From: UA16 sp905478895
GTDB lineage: Bacteria > Bacteroidota > Bacteroidia > Flavobacteriales_D > Sanyastnellaceae
Length of the DNA: 64,000 nucleotides
Assembly (NCBI GenBank): GCA_943788495.1
Contig: CALSQO010000001.1
Location: 310,001-374,000 of the forward strand
Reading direction: 5' to 3'
How positions within the stretch are numbered: the first letter of the stretch is position 1; each line of letters begins with the position of its first letter. Made by a program: the position numbers and the translations under genes. Under the pieces are notes generated by a model. That model was not told where the DNA came from. It did no database searches and worked only from the letters and a program-made list of their open reading frames with translations. Positions 53,201 to 60,430 of the stretch are shown one piece after another.

Positions 53201-54774
53201 ATAGAAGACGCTTTAACCGCTTGGCCTGTTGGGCTATTGGCTCCGTTCACCGCTGCTTCTTTGAGTCGTTCAGAAGTGAAACCATACTTTGCAGCAAAAC
53301 TTTTTAGAGAATTATCTGCTACAAGGGCATTGTCGTCAGTGGGGTTTTCATCATTGTCATCATTATTGGCCATACAAACGTTAGAGTAATACAGTAAGGG
53401 CTCTTCCTCATCTTGGTACACATAATAACTAGCTTGGTCGGTGTTCTGGTAAAAAGCCCAATCAGTTAACCAATCATCTGCATCATAATCTACAGGGTTT
53501 CCCGCGTACCCTGGGTGTGTGAAATTGTCTTTGGTTGATTCCGTGACATATAATTCACTGTATTCAAATCCGTCTATATCAAGATTAAAATTTAGCGTCG
53601 CAGATCCTGAGAAATCCAGAAGATTACTGAGGTCTGGAAGATCAAAGCCAATCGGTGCATTGAAAACTTTGTACATGCAGTACAAAGAGCTCAGATTCGC
53701 ATCATCTTCAGTTAATTCCCCAACGAGATCAAATGAACTGCCATCAAGCCCCAGAGTTTTCCCAAGGAAGTTATTAATCATATTGGTATTTGAACCATTG
53801 GCGTCGAAACTCATTGCCCACGATCCAGAACCAAAGTCATTGATGGAACTTATTGCAGTGTTGGCCAAAGAACTGGCATCTGCAGCCGCTGCCAACCATC
53901 TATTGTTTATGTCCATGAAGAGTGGACGCGCCACTAACCCCAACTCACCAGAAAAGCCATGCTTGTTTGCCTTCAACAGCGAAATGCCATCTCTGTTTAA
54001 TGACCAAGGATTACTAGACGGAAGGGTCTTTGTGTCGAAGTCAAATTGCAGAATTCGCGGCTCTAACTCACCAAACGGACCAAGATGGACATCAACTCCT
54101 ATTTCTGAGCCTACACCAAAATGGAGTTGAAGGTCTTTTGAAAAATCACCATTTACAAAATTTACATGCGGATTTCCTGCACTCGCTTGAGGAATCCAAG
54201 ATTTTGCTACTACAACTAAATTTTCTCCTTTCTCATATTCTGGAATGGAATACGTGAGCTCAATTGGAATATCCACATCAATTTGAACTGCGCTCGCGAC
54301 TTCGTTACCTTCTGCGAAAAATTGAGTCTCCAAGTCTATTTGTGTCCCAGCATAGGCAACTGCAATAGGCTCAATTCCCCACGTTCCTAGATCCCAGTCG
54401 GGACCACCGATGGGACTTAGGTCAATCCCGATGTGGCTCAAATCCCACGTCCAATCTAAATCTACGTTACCGGATAGATCTGCAGGGTTGATGTCGTAGT
54501 TGGACACTGCAGCTGTATTTTCACTGAGTTGACCAGCGTCCAATTCACCACCAACTCCACCTCTTACCAATTGATTCGCAATCGGATCAGCCGAGCCAAA
54601 AGTCGGGTTTCCTGACAATTTGATTTGATGTTCGCCTGAGTAAGGTGTCGCCACCGTATCTGATTGTGCAAAAACTGTTGTATTCGTTGCGCTGAAAAAG
54701 GCAATTATGAAAGTGCATGCCATCCATAATGGAAGCACTTCGAGGCAATTCTTGAGGCTTCTCATAACATTCAT
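47209..54774 (-). CDS. Giant secreted protein with Asp-rich Ca-binding (TSP type 3-like) repeats
   Basis: 2521 residues. A long signal peptide ends near TVFAQ (~residue 37). Residues ~40-1130 are beta-rich and not assignable. Residues ~1230-1830 carry repeats pairing a Cys-Asp-Asp-Cys motif with Asp-rich loops: DGDYDNDGMCDFGDPDDDND, DGDDFDRDGMCDFSDPDDDN, DYDSDGICNSLDNDIDGDGC, DFDRDGCDDCSSGTDNPSDD. These are like thrombospondin type 3 repeats and should bind calcium. A fibronectin III-like segment lies near residue 2270 (TGLDPHQTYYYRAFASD). It ends with CDDLDACNYDD and WYLDDDGDGYGDP, then stops at DADETVH with no sorting domain. Overlaps the upstream gene by ATGA. Confidence 0.85.
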   Translation of the reverse strand: MNVMRSLKNCLEVLPLWMACTFIIAFFSATNTTVFAQSDTVATPYSGEHQIKLSGNPTFGSADPIANQLVRGGVGGELDAGQLSENTAAVSNYDINPADLSGNVDLDWTWDLSHIGIDLSPIGGPDWDLGTWGIEPIAVAYAGTQIDLETQFFAEGNEVASAVQIDVDIPIELTYSIPEYEKGENLVVVAKSWIPQASAGNPHVNFVNGDFSKDLQLHFGVGSEIGVDVHLGPFGELEPRILQFDFDTKTLPSSNPWSLNRDGISLLKANKHGFSGELGLVARPLFMDINNRWLAAAADASSLANTAISSINDFGSGSWAMSFDANGSNTNMINNFLGKTLGLDGSSFDLVGELTEDDANLSSLYCMYKVFNAPIGFDLPDLSNLLDFSGSATLNFNLDIDGFEYSELYVTESTKDNFTHPGYAGNPVDYDADDWLTDWAFYQNTDQASYYVYQDEEEPLLYYSNVCMANNDDNDENPTDDNALVADNSLKSFAAKYGFTSERLKEAAVNGANSPTGQAVKASSMVMFKRIAQYVKMPAGRSKSSNTTKANKAPSVYKRINNARKVKSNFDKYKKAASRIPAWMIFCEPTVDAIEVMQDLFADNYFANSFIGATGSLLDEVHLKEPSAEQWFTTAPQLDLVDNFGVSMTARSPSTEITGDNGLYVTQTGYSFRSSTVETSEWLEIRHNYFDTFEQVAQMYCPVLAPTPPCAALVALEMRKSEDNDLLEQYLPAGQYDKSSGKIDIFAFSGDALLGPIQSMVGMVENIQKVINCADGSALNPGGAESSAESFSNSVIDFFDWGSAIIGELELLRVWVNYNILDAENKFSLSNQFDASMDVQYEYRFDHSAPASTNPKDSTLSASLKDGYTNTGTWYSASQLREGVSVELPTNCSDETTLKVIARIKEGTNAHVRGADRIADSLLYNMYNFEVGIDPVTIIPSFSFDFPCVGSIEEFAESLGSCAAYAVVEIFNWFCRTFGGSDCFSQGECKTCNYGFPGLGTPGWSKKVGNDGAKNLITVDDEYIDETKTGDELEDALDISWTVPDGSGGENLVNETEAINQEIVIDELVIPANVFALEAVDVFRSPGYDDNKRADSTVISKFQLRTTLTQLTGTFEDYMVPDPAENYARFTSGETNLEFAGAADGTENSVTFVGQLPTSVYGQWGVQSPSGCNATILDPIDPVAMPISLKVPCNGGLPDGETWPDGSSGCFCADEDEDMCNDCAHDENGDPLNDGQVIYKTLFDGTILDGSNGLDSVIISDGDYDNDGMCDFGDPDDDNDGTPDFLDPEDFNALILGDLDDDGQEDGWCSDYNNSDLSGCDTFSNPEDASTNNTCLNVDGVRYVRCKTLDFDKDLTCDYNDLDADGDLAERHPDAEASNGNFEAYDTNANDLCDLNEIVDSIYVDTTEQELAFIRFYDCNDLNTQECYSLDNDACDDCSNTQITFETQPDGTNQFLYSNGPNSFNDGDDFDRDGMCDFSDPDDDNDGVVDGDEPVYFGVSMSKNPMFCDNGVNTDTDVDSLPCDACIQNWLSYATAYLNSHLLNKYNANAGDYTTTNIKDATLAIWDGEAVHSEFSLLKLTALTDAINSIELIDPLTSSTFAVSSESLEGDSLKNLAAIYGANNGLDDYDSDGICNSLDNDIDGDGCLNLNDWDDFNEFSCRDFDRDGCDDCSSGTDNPSDDGVDYDGDGLCDNVDFNGDSLAYHLDLDIDGDGRLDGRLEGVLDTLLLHSQDIVAFANYTPSTNKEFIFGKDTVTLNLSELSSEELFGASQKDFNWHRTAMQVNDPNPYDNHHCGDLDFDECDDCLSSLLDPWNDGPNMDYDNALTLAPGADLESLGNMGADSLNDYHWELYKTESKLKALPQSLECPTESDETFGVCKRNVIVVQWNAMDKTWHADRSNFFDFADSVALINDEAKWWPKLTCINPNPLEPDTAVVDSTIIFDWDKENMEWIDSDTAGSFDMPSLFYNNFEDGDTLSAGDTFIDSFLKDGVESDALFNSKMAWVLNFDSLAVRKVFGDMDADGDGLFRTFIYDYNEFANLDEGNLGKPVIDMNVIDYIEDDPENESTLDGLEANVENHRIVVLDGSNTLSRGFHSMVLKENLYLHGAVIGDVDPNESLVEPFPSDLIRLDESCSECLLFGVVQDYFRKQRVSSGDSPGYTYYNAFICLYQSDFVYARRIKRELENSPDSAEYIVAQSLPSPVDFEDESQFSSWVLTKEVIAEMTSAKLRGKLTQDSSFVQGFEFSVNQDLTSPNEVLADTVQTITSYNMFESEITGLDPHQTYYYRAFASDTLPNGSPGAREYGEIKAFQTFSDEINMAYQANEGVSENGLFYELDPAYPSFRNALIEDQINAYDFINVSDTLSFDINDQNSYVCYEQNGFDRCADHSGSYVDYEQNIFAESQENGGLQCVGWFSPIFYKDLDLDGLGDGLVFEVTCSPTPLSEDGTEGVWVIYNGDECDDLDACNYDDINNSACTYNTWYLDDDGDGYGDPNVPINTCDQPDHYVSDNTDSDDADETVH

Positions 54775-55493
54775 TTTTTCAAAGGATTGACAACAGCCTG
54801 TTCAACGTAATACGCGAGTTCATTCGTGACCAATTCTGTAAACTCTGAGGGATAGTGAATCATGACTTTAATGTACCTGACCCCTTCAGGAGTTTCTTCT
54901 GCAGTTGATAGGACAACTCTTCCCCATAACTCTCCATCTGAGTTGAATTCAAATCGATCTACCATGAACTGAACGCCAGCATTCGATTGGACAATGTCTT
55001 GGCCTTTGAGAGTGATGGATTCTTCAATTTCAGCATTAATAACAGAACGATCACTATAATCTCGGACAAGATCCCAAGGAGTTGTGTAGGTTGCGTCTAA
55101 TCTTTTTATCAGACCTTCATATGTAATTAGACTCACCCTTCTCAGCACATCTACGTAGCCAGGAAGTTCCTCGGAGACACTGTATATCGGAAGAACAGGA
55201 AATTTTATTGGTAGATTGTTTTCTTTCCTTGCCGCTATGAGATCGTGGTCGGCAAAGGTTGGGAGTCGATCAAAGGAAAAAAGAAAGTCTTCTTTAACGG
55301 GACCATTCGCTTGGGGTCTTTGCTGGGAGTTTGGTGCCGCTTTTTGCTGTTTCGTAGCCATGCGATTTACGACCTTCGAACTCGTAGTTGCCGACCTTTT
55401 GGGCTGCGAATTCTGCGCTGATATATCTGCACTGAAACAAAGGGAGGCAAAGAGAAGAGCTAGAACTGACAGGCGAGGATTGACTTTTGACAT
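54771..55493 (-). CDS. Predicted secreted partner protein of the giant repeat protein
   Basis: 240 residues. Signal peptide of ~26 residues (LALLFASLCFSADISAQ). A Ser/Thr/Gln/Lys-rich linker follows (about residues 27-65). The globular part has TFADHDLIAARKENNLPIKF, MVDRFEFNSDGELWGRVVLS and a C-terminal helix-like end (LAYYVEQAVVNPLKK). No named family recognised. It is the first gene of a minus-strand operon. Its stop overlaps the giant gene start by four bases, so both products are made in a fixed ratio and probably act together at the cell surface. Confidence 0.7.
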   Translation of the reverse strand: MSKVNPRLSVLALLFASLCFSADISAQNSQPKRSATTSSKVVNRMATKQQKAAPNSQQRPQANGPVKEDFLFSFDRLPTFADHDLIAARKENNLPIKFPVLPIYSVSEELPGYVDVLRRVSLITYEGLIKRLDATYTTPWDLVRDYSDRSVINAEIEESITLKGQDIVQSNAGVQFMVDRFEFNSDGELWGRVVLSTAEETPEGVRYIKVMIHYPSEFTELVTNELAYYVEQAVVNPLKK

Positions 55494-55922
55494 AATCTTT
55501 CTTGAATAGCGTTAAGATAGTAGAAAAAAATAATTAAACGATGAAATAAACAATTTAATCGAAATTATTAAATTTTTGAACGAGGTTTCAAGAAGTTAAG
55601 ATTGCTACCTAGACAATCATTTCCAAATAAATTGCCAGCGCAATTGGCAAACATTTCTCGGTTACAAACCCGGTGGCCATGTTGCTTGAAATTTTAGCCA
55701 CCGGCAATTCCGTCAACATCGAGGACTGATTCTTTGAATCGTACTGACGCGCTAAAATGGGCTGAAAGCGCATTCTTGATGCAAGGGTGCAATATCCCAC
55801 TTATGAACCACCACAAGCCCCGCACCACCCACTCCCAAAAAACCGCCTCCATTTGGAACAACAATGGGAACAACAACAATTTGAAAGGCGCTGAAAGGCT
55901 TGTCATTGCTCAATAGTTGATA

Positions 55923-55942
55923 GCCCCCTACGGGCTACTGAA
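55923..55942 (+). repeat. tRNA-Glu 3'-end copy, distal att-like site
   Basis: GCCCCCTACGGGCTACTGAA, identical over 20 bases to 35296-35315 and over 14 bases to the end of tRNA-Glu. All three lie in the same orientation. Taken with the tRNA it would bound an element of about 21.9 kb. Confidence 0.78.
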
Positions 55943-56085
55943 ACCTCTGTGTTTACGCTTTGAAGCGCAGTGGTAATAATGTCATTCGCAAATGGATTAT
56001 ACGGGGCCGATTGATGCTAGTTTGTGGTAATGTTCGTCCTGAATACTTAGTGGAAGAGGGTGAATTGTTTCGAGGGACCGCTTGT

Positions 56086-56127
56086 TAGGGGTGCGTTTCA
56101 CCCCTAGGCGTGAGGGACTATACGCCT
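56086..56127. other. Two adjoining hairpins
   Basis: TAGGGGTG-CGTTT-CACCCCTA is a perfect eight-base stem. AGGCGT and ACGCCT form a second six-base stem starting at its last base. There is no T-run, so this is not a standard terminator. It may be a structured leader or a REP-like element upstream of the 56186 gene. Confidence 0.5.
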
Positions 56128-56185
56128 GTGCGGTTTACTTTAGCCATTGTATTGATTCTACATGAATCGAGAAACCATAAGCACC

Positions 56186-56818
56186 ATGAAGCAACACGCA
56201 TACCTTTTAATTGCCTTCGTTTTGGGGGTCTCCCAATTGTCAGAAGCACAAGTCATCTCTTGTGTTCCTTGCGACATGTTAGGCATGTCTGTAAATGTGG
56301 GTAGCCAAGAAACCATGATCAGTATTTATCATTCAGGGCAGTATATGACCCACCCTCAAGATCAAAATGTTTTTATGTGGGAGTTTTCGGATCAACAAGG
56401 AAACATCGTTTATGAAGAGACGATAGTAGACGAACAACAAATTTCTTTTGCTCATAATTGGCCATTGACTGATACCATAAACGTGTCCGTGCATTTTGTA
56501 AATGAGGAGGCTAATTTGGACAACTGGTATAATTCTGAGGGTTTGCCCCTTACGGGCAATTCAATCAATTGTTTATTCGAAGACCAGTTGTATTGGGAAA
56601 CAGGTGAGCCCACTCCTTGGGGGAGCTGGACATTCATTCATAACAATCCGGGTGTTGATCTCAATGCTCCTACAGGCATTGGCAGTCTAGTCGTGGATCA
56701 AAAGAAATTAATCAAAATACTTGATGCTCTCGGCAGAGAAGTAGATCGCGCTACCAATCAAATCCTCTTCTGCATCTATGATGATGGTTCAGTCGAGAAA
56801 CGATTCATTGTTGAGTAA
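56186..56818 (+). CDS. Secreted protein with T9SS-like C-terminal segment
   Basis: 210 residues from ATG 56186 (MKQHAYLLIAFVLGVSQLSE). After the signal peptide the mature start has CVPCDMLGMSVNVGSQETMI. The last ~40 residues (KLIKILDALGREVDRATNQI, then a Phe/Tyr-rich DGSVEKRFIVE end) match the sorting-type ending seen in Flavobacteriales secreted proteins. The middle domain is unknown. A truncated duplicate lies at 57637. The in-frame ATG at 56162 is possible but the signal peptide fits 56186 better. Confidence 0.75.
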   Translation: MKQHAYLLIAFVLGVSQLSEAQVISCVPCDMLGMSVNVGSQETMISIYHSGQYMTHPQDQNVFMWEFSDQQGNIVYEETIVDEQQISFAHNWPLTDTINVSVHFVNEEANLDNWYNSEGLPLTGNSINCLFEDQLYWETGEPTPWGSWTFIHNNPGVDLNAPTGIGSLVVDQKKLIKILDALGREVDRATNQILFCIYDDGSVEKRFIVE

Positions 56819-57007
56819 GCTTTTGCGAAAAAAGCGGTTCGGTTGACGGTTATAAACGGTGAACGAATTGTGGAGTGTTCGTGTATTGAGGAGGTTGCGA
56901 TTCGGAGAGATATTCACGCTAAATTGTGATGAACAACTCAATGGATGCCAGTTAGTAGCAAATAGGACAGGTTAAATTGGTGGCCATAAACACTTAATTT
57001 TTTCTTC

Positions 57008-57457
57008 ATGAATCCTTTAATTATCGTAGCTGCCATTCCAACGGCATTGGCGTTGTTCGGTGTGATCCGTCGCAATCGCATGTTGTTCTTGTTGGGATAT
57101 TTCATCTATGCGTTGATTGTGATCCCCAATGAGTTGATGACTTTCATGGCCAATGGCGAGATGGCTCATCTGGGTTATGCCTTTTTATGGACTCTTCAGG
57201 CCATTTTGGCTTTCCCAAACCGTTTGAATTTTGACGGGACCAAAGTTTTTAAATCCTTCGGAATCAAAGTATTTCTATCCCTGAGTGCCGTCAATGTTTT
57301 TGGTGTCCTCTTGATCCAAGGGATGCCAGCAAGTTTGGAGTTGACAGAGACCACGAAGATCATCGTGGAAATCTATCACGGCATTTTAGCTCTGTTGCCA
57401 TTGGTCGGAGTCTTCTTGATGACAACGGATCGTATTCCGGTCGGTTCGAACGATTGA
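57008..57457 (+). CDS. Small integral membrane protein, unknown function
   Basis: 149 residues with about four to five hydrophobic segments: LIIVAAIPTALALFGVI, MLFLLGYFIYALIVIP, GYAFLWTLQAILAF, FLSLSAVNVFGVLLIQG and HGILALLPLVGVFLM. The second begins after the basic RRNR and the loop NRLNFDGTKVFK is polar. No family is recognised. It is a single gene with its own terminator. Confidence 0.7.
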   Translation: MNPLIIVAAIPTALALFGVIRRNRMLFLLGYFIYALIVIPNELMTFMANGEMAHLGYAFLWTLQAILAFPNRLNFDGTKVFKSFGIKVFLSLSAVNVFGVLLIQGMPASLELTETTKIIVEIYHGILALLPLVGVFLMTTDRIPVGSND

Positions 57458-57497
57458 TTGCAGAACTACTCGATAATGGCAGCGATTCAGTTGCCCT

Positions 57498-57532
57498 GAA
57501 ATCCTCGCATCTTCGACCGATGCGGGGATTTT
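57498..57532 (+). terminator. Rho-independent terminator
   Basis: AATCCTCGCATC pairs with GATGCGGGGATT (one T-G pair) around a TTCGACC loop, followed by TT. It lies about 40 bases after the membrane protein gene. Confidence 0.8.
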
Positions 57533-57636
57533 GCGTTGTAACCCGGATTGGATTTGGGTTTCACACGTAAGCGTGAACGACAAAATTCCTACGAGCTTTA
57601 ATTTTGGTGGATGAACAAACGAGAAACAGCAGCAAC

Positions 57637-57801
57637 ATGAAGCAATGGTCATACCTCCTAATGGCTTTGATGCGGGGTGTACCTCAATTGAAAGAGGTGC
57701 AAATGACATGTGTTCCGTGTGATATGTTGGGCATGTCGATGAATGTAGGTTCCCAAGAAACCTCGATCAATATTTACCATTCAGGTCAGGATATGTTATA
57801 G
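57637..57801 (+). pseudogene. Truncated duplicate of the 56186 gene
   Basis: 54 residues starting MKQWSYLLMALMRGVPQLKE, then CVPCDMLGMSMNVGSQETSI and IYHSGQ. These match the first ~55 residues of the 56186 product closely. The similarity ends at 57786 and a stop follows three codons later. The upstream bases (GAGAAAC, CACATG/AACATG context) are also related. The break falls just before the S1C protease start, so a deletion probably fused these loci. Confidence 0.85.
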
Positions 57802-57809
57802 GGGCAGGA

Positions 57810-58511
57810 ATGCGCCGCGATTTGGTGAGTGAAGCACTGCGTTTTTCGGCATTGTCGGCCCTCGAACAAAGTGAAGAAGAATGGCCATGGCGATCGGCTA
57901 TTGATCTTGATTTGGAAGAAAATTGGAAATCAGATTGGGATACGATTCGCGTCACCCCTGCTTTGAGTAGTGATCGGGTTGCCCGTGCGCTTCCATCTGT
58001 GGTGACTGTGACGGGTGATCGGGGCTTTGGCAGTGGTTGTGTGATCGATGCCAGTGGATGGATTGTCACCAATCATCATGTGGTGGAAGACAGCTCGGAA
58101 TTTTGGACCGTCAGGTTTCACGACCAAAGCGAACGAAAAGCTACGTTGGAGCGATGGGATCCGGTTCGTGATTTGGCCTTGTTGAAAGTCGATACCACAG
58201 GGCTGAACCCTATTGCGTGGTCCACGACTCTTCCCATGGTTGGAGATGAAGTGTATGCGATTGGGACGCCTTTTGAGGAAGATTACGATGCAACTGTGAC
58301 GCGCGGAATTTTGTCTGCGAAACGTGGCGAATCTTCTTACCAAACAGATGTCTCTATCTCTCCAGGCAACAGCGGAGGGCCGCTGCTCAATGAGAATGGG
58401 GAGTTGATTGGTATTGTAAATGCTAAAGTTGTTGCTAAAGGGGTTGAAGGAATCGGATTTGCGATCCCGCTTGCGGAATTGAATCCAGGCTTGCGGTTGT
58501 TGAAAGACTGA
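57810..58511 (+). CDS. S1C (HtrA/Deg-like) trypsin-fold serine protease, no PDZ domain
   Basis: 233 residues. The catalytic triad is visible: His in GWIVTNHHVVED, Asp in RDLALLKVD and Ser in SPGNSGGPLLNENG. GFGSGCVIDASG is the usual first strand pair. There is no PDZ domain and no signal peptide; the first ~50 residues (SALEQSEEEWPWRSAIDLDL) are acidic. The frame stays open upstream through the junction with the truncated gene at 57637 (...SGYVIGAGMRRDL), so an original N-terminal part may be missing. If it lacks a signal the enzyme would be cytoplasmic, unusual for this group. Confidence 0.85.
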   Translation: MRRDLVSEALRFSALSALEQSEEEWPWRSAIDLDLEENWKSDWDTIRVTPALSSDRVARALPSVVTVTGDRGFGSGCVIDASGWIVTNHHVVEDSSEFWTVRFHDQSERKATLERWDPVRDLALLKVDTTGLNPIAWSTTLPMVGDEVYAIGTPFEEDYDATVTRGILSAKRGESSYQTDVSISPGNSGGPLLNENGELIGIVNAKVVAKGVEGIGFAIPLAELNPGLRLLKD

Positions 58512-58571
58512 AATGCGTCGTCCTCGACCTTAGCCAGTGGCAGTGCAACGTTTGGACAGCTGCGATTGTTA

Positions 58572-58579
58572 TACATTTG
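58572..58579 (+). promoter_or_regulatory. Bacteroidota -7 box for the 58595 gene
   Basis: TACATTTG matches TAnnTTTG exactly, 15 bases before the ATG. TTTG at 58552 lies 16 bases upstream, slightly shorter than the usual -33 spacing. Confidence 0.5.
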
Positions 58580-58594
58580 ACCAAACTTTAAATC

Positions 58595-59812
58595 ATGAAA
58601 CGCACCCTCTCAACAGTTTGTCTGCTCTTCTCCAGTTTGGCGCTTTACGCTCAGGCTTCACTCAATGCAACAGCTTCACTTACGGATAATGCCGGCAATG
58701 TTGCCGAAGGAGTTCTTGTTGAATTCAGCGTCGAAGTGGCAGGAGCAATCTATGCTTCAGCGGAGTTTACGAACGCATCGGGAAATGCCTCCACAACCTT
58801 GGAGCTCCCATCGGGAACGATGCAGGGTATCTTGACCGCGAGCTACTTGAATTGTGATTCAGTAGAAGTTTTCATGACTGGGACCTTCTCACCCAATGCG
58901 TTAGGCGGATTGAATGATGTATTCCTTACTGGCCTATACTGCGGTGGTGAAACAGGAGGTTGTGACATGGAGTTTGAGGGGGGGCTCACCGCCATCGGAT
59001 CTTGGATGTTTACCGTCAGCGGAGCTCCCGATGATGCCGTTTTCGACTGGTCCATTGATGGTGTGACATTCAACAACACAAGCGAACCCAATTTTGGATG
59101 GCAATTTGATGGCGCAGGAATGTGGAACGTGTGCGTTTATGTCACTTCTGAATCCTGTGAGCCATGGACAGAATGCTATACAGTCGAACAAGAAGATCCG
59201 GATCCAACAGGAGGCAATTGTGAGTTGAGTTTTGAAGTGGTACAGGCGATAGATGCTGCTGGGAATGAGATCGCGGGGACATTGGACTTGATCCTCCCAG
59301 AGCTTGCAGGCCAACCTGCGTATTTCTGGGATTTTGGTGATGAAGGTACGAGCACAGAAGCCACCCCAAGCCACACCTATTCTGGCAATGGTCCATACTT
59401 ATTGTGCCTTACAGCGACCTGGGAGGAGGCGAATTTAGTGTGTACAGCGACCCATTGTGATTCCGTTTCTGTCGATGAAAATGGAATGATCAACTTCGTG
59501 GATGGGTTCAGTATCAACGTGCTCATCAATGACGGTTCGAGCGATGTTTCGGAATCAGAATTCACGTCTTCATTGACTATCTACCCGAACCCAGTGAGGC
59601 AAGGAGATCGAGTTCAAATCAACGGCCTTCAGGGCGCGTTTGCATGGGATGTGTTTGATCCTTTGGGGCGTGTTGTTGCTTCTCAAGGATTCAATGCTGC
59701 ACTACAAATGAATCCTCTTTCAACTGCCGACTGGTCATTGGGCTGGCACGTGATTCGAATGACTCAAGGCGATGGTCGTTACCACACGGCTCGTGTTCTT
59801 GTTGTCAAGTGA
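58595..59812 (+). CDS. Secreted PKD-domain protein with T9SS type A sorting domain
   Basis: 405 residues. Signal peptide MKRTLSTVCLLFSSLALYAQ. An N-terminal Ig-like region (~25-110) has GNASTTLELPSGTMQGILTA. A PKD-like domain near 245-300 shows YFWDFGDEGTSTEATPSHTY. The C-terminal ~75 residues are a type A sorting domain: LTIYPNPVRQGDRVQINGLQ, AWDVFDPLGRVV and a RVLVVK end. It is predicted to be exported by Sec and T9SS and attached to the surface. Its stop overlaps the next start. Confidence 0.88.
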   Translation: MKRTLSTVCLLFSSLALYAQASLNATASLTDNAGNVAEGVLVEFSVEVAGAIYASAEFTNASGNASTTLELPSGTMQGILTASYLNCDSVEVFMTGTFSPNALGGLNDVFLTGLYCGGETGGCDMEFEGGLTAIGSWMFTVSGAPDDAVFDWSIDGVTFNNTSEPNFGWQFDGAGMWNVCVYVTSESCEPWTECYTVEQEDPDPTGGNCELSFEVVQAIDAAGNEIAGTLDLILPELAGQPAYFWDFGDEGTSTEATPSHTYSGNGPYLLCLTATWEEANLVCTATHCDSVSVDENGMINFVDGFSINVLINDGSSDVSESEFTSSLTIYPNPVRQGDRVQINGLQGAFAWDVFDPLGRVVASQGFNAALQMNPLSTADWSLGWHVIRMTQGDGRYHTARVLVVK

Positions 59813-60357
59813 TGATCCCTCATAGAACAGGACTTTTCCTGTTGCCGATGGCTTTGTGGTTTGCGCCCCCTGTTTTTGGTCAGTTTGATCAGGATGCGGC
59901 CCTCATGGCTCCGCATAGAAATCCGCGCCAAATGCCGTTTGGGTTGGGTGTTTCGATTGATGTCGTTCCAACATTGGATCCTTCTGTTTTGTCATTGAAA
60001 ACGCAGCTGACCATGCCATATGGCGGCTATGTGATTTCCGCTTTATCAGCGCATCCATTCACGGGGAAATTCCAGTTTCAATGGCGCGATACCAATGCCG
60101 TTGAAATCATGTCGTGGTTGGAAGATCCGCCTTCAGAAATGGGGTATGAACGATTTGACCAAGTTTTGACACCGATGCTTTTTTCGTCAACAAGCGTGGA
60201 AACGGAGTTGCGTGTTGTCTCAGATTTAAAGGAGATCAAAGGGGACTTATTCTTTGTACTCGAACCGCAGTGCGTTGCTTATGTGATGCCTTTTGCCCTA
60301 AAAAACACCAATGAGATTTGGTCCATACAAACTGAAATTCTCAGAATGGCTTGGTGA
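59812..60357 (+). CDS. Predicted secreted protein, unknown function
   Basis: 181 residues from ATG 59812, which shares its A with the previous stop (TGATG). Signal peptide runs to about residue 24 (LLPMALWFAPPVFGQ). The mature part has repeated beta segments (LSLKTQLTMPYGGYVISALS; GKFQFQWRDTNAVEIMSWLE). No family is recognised. Coupled translation suggests a shared role with the PKD protein. An in-frame GTG one codon upstream is possible. Confidence 0.68.
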   Translation: MIPHRTGLFLLPMALWFAPPVFGQFDQDAALMAPHRNPRQMPFGLGVSIDVVPTLDPSVLSLKTQLTMPYGGYVISALSAHPFTGKFQFQWRDTNAVEIMSWLEDPPSEMGYERFDQVLTPMLFSSTSVETELRVVSDLKEIKGDLFFVLEPQCVAYVMPFALKNTNEIWSIQTEILRMAW

Positions 60358-60430
60358 TTCCGAGAGAGGCTTATTCAAAAGACCCCCCCCGATTTATGCA
60401 ACTTTTTTATACTCCAAGGGTTACTCGAAT

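Larger units (their letters stand above)
55494..56185. other. Gene-free stretch at the right edge of the island
   Basis: Short frames exist but none has a plausible start, composition or family match. The left part (55500-55600) is very A/T-rich and should hold the promoter of the minus-strand operon. The right part holds the tRNA-derived repeat at 55923 and a double hairpin at 56086-56127. Confidence 0.6.

Noticed and set aside
55609..55906. Two short minus-strand frames near the right att-like site
   Set aside because: They overlap each other, lack signals and family resemblance, and look like intergenic sequence.
34030..55942. Island as a prophage
   Set aside because: No capsid, terminase, portal, tail or integrase gene is visible; content is secreted proteins and nuclease-type genes.
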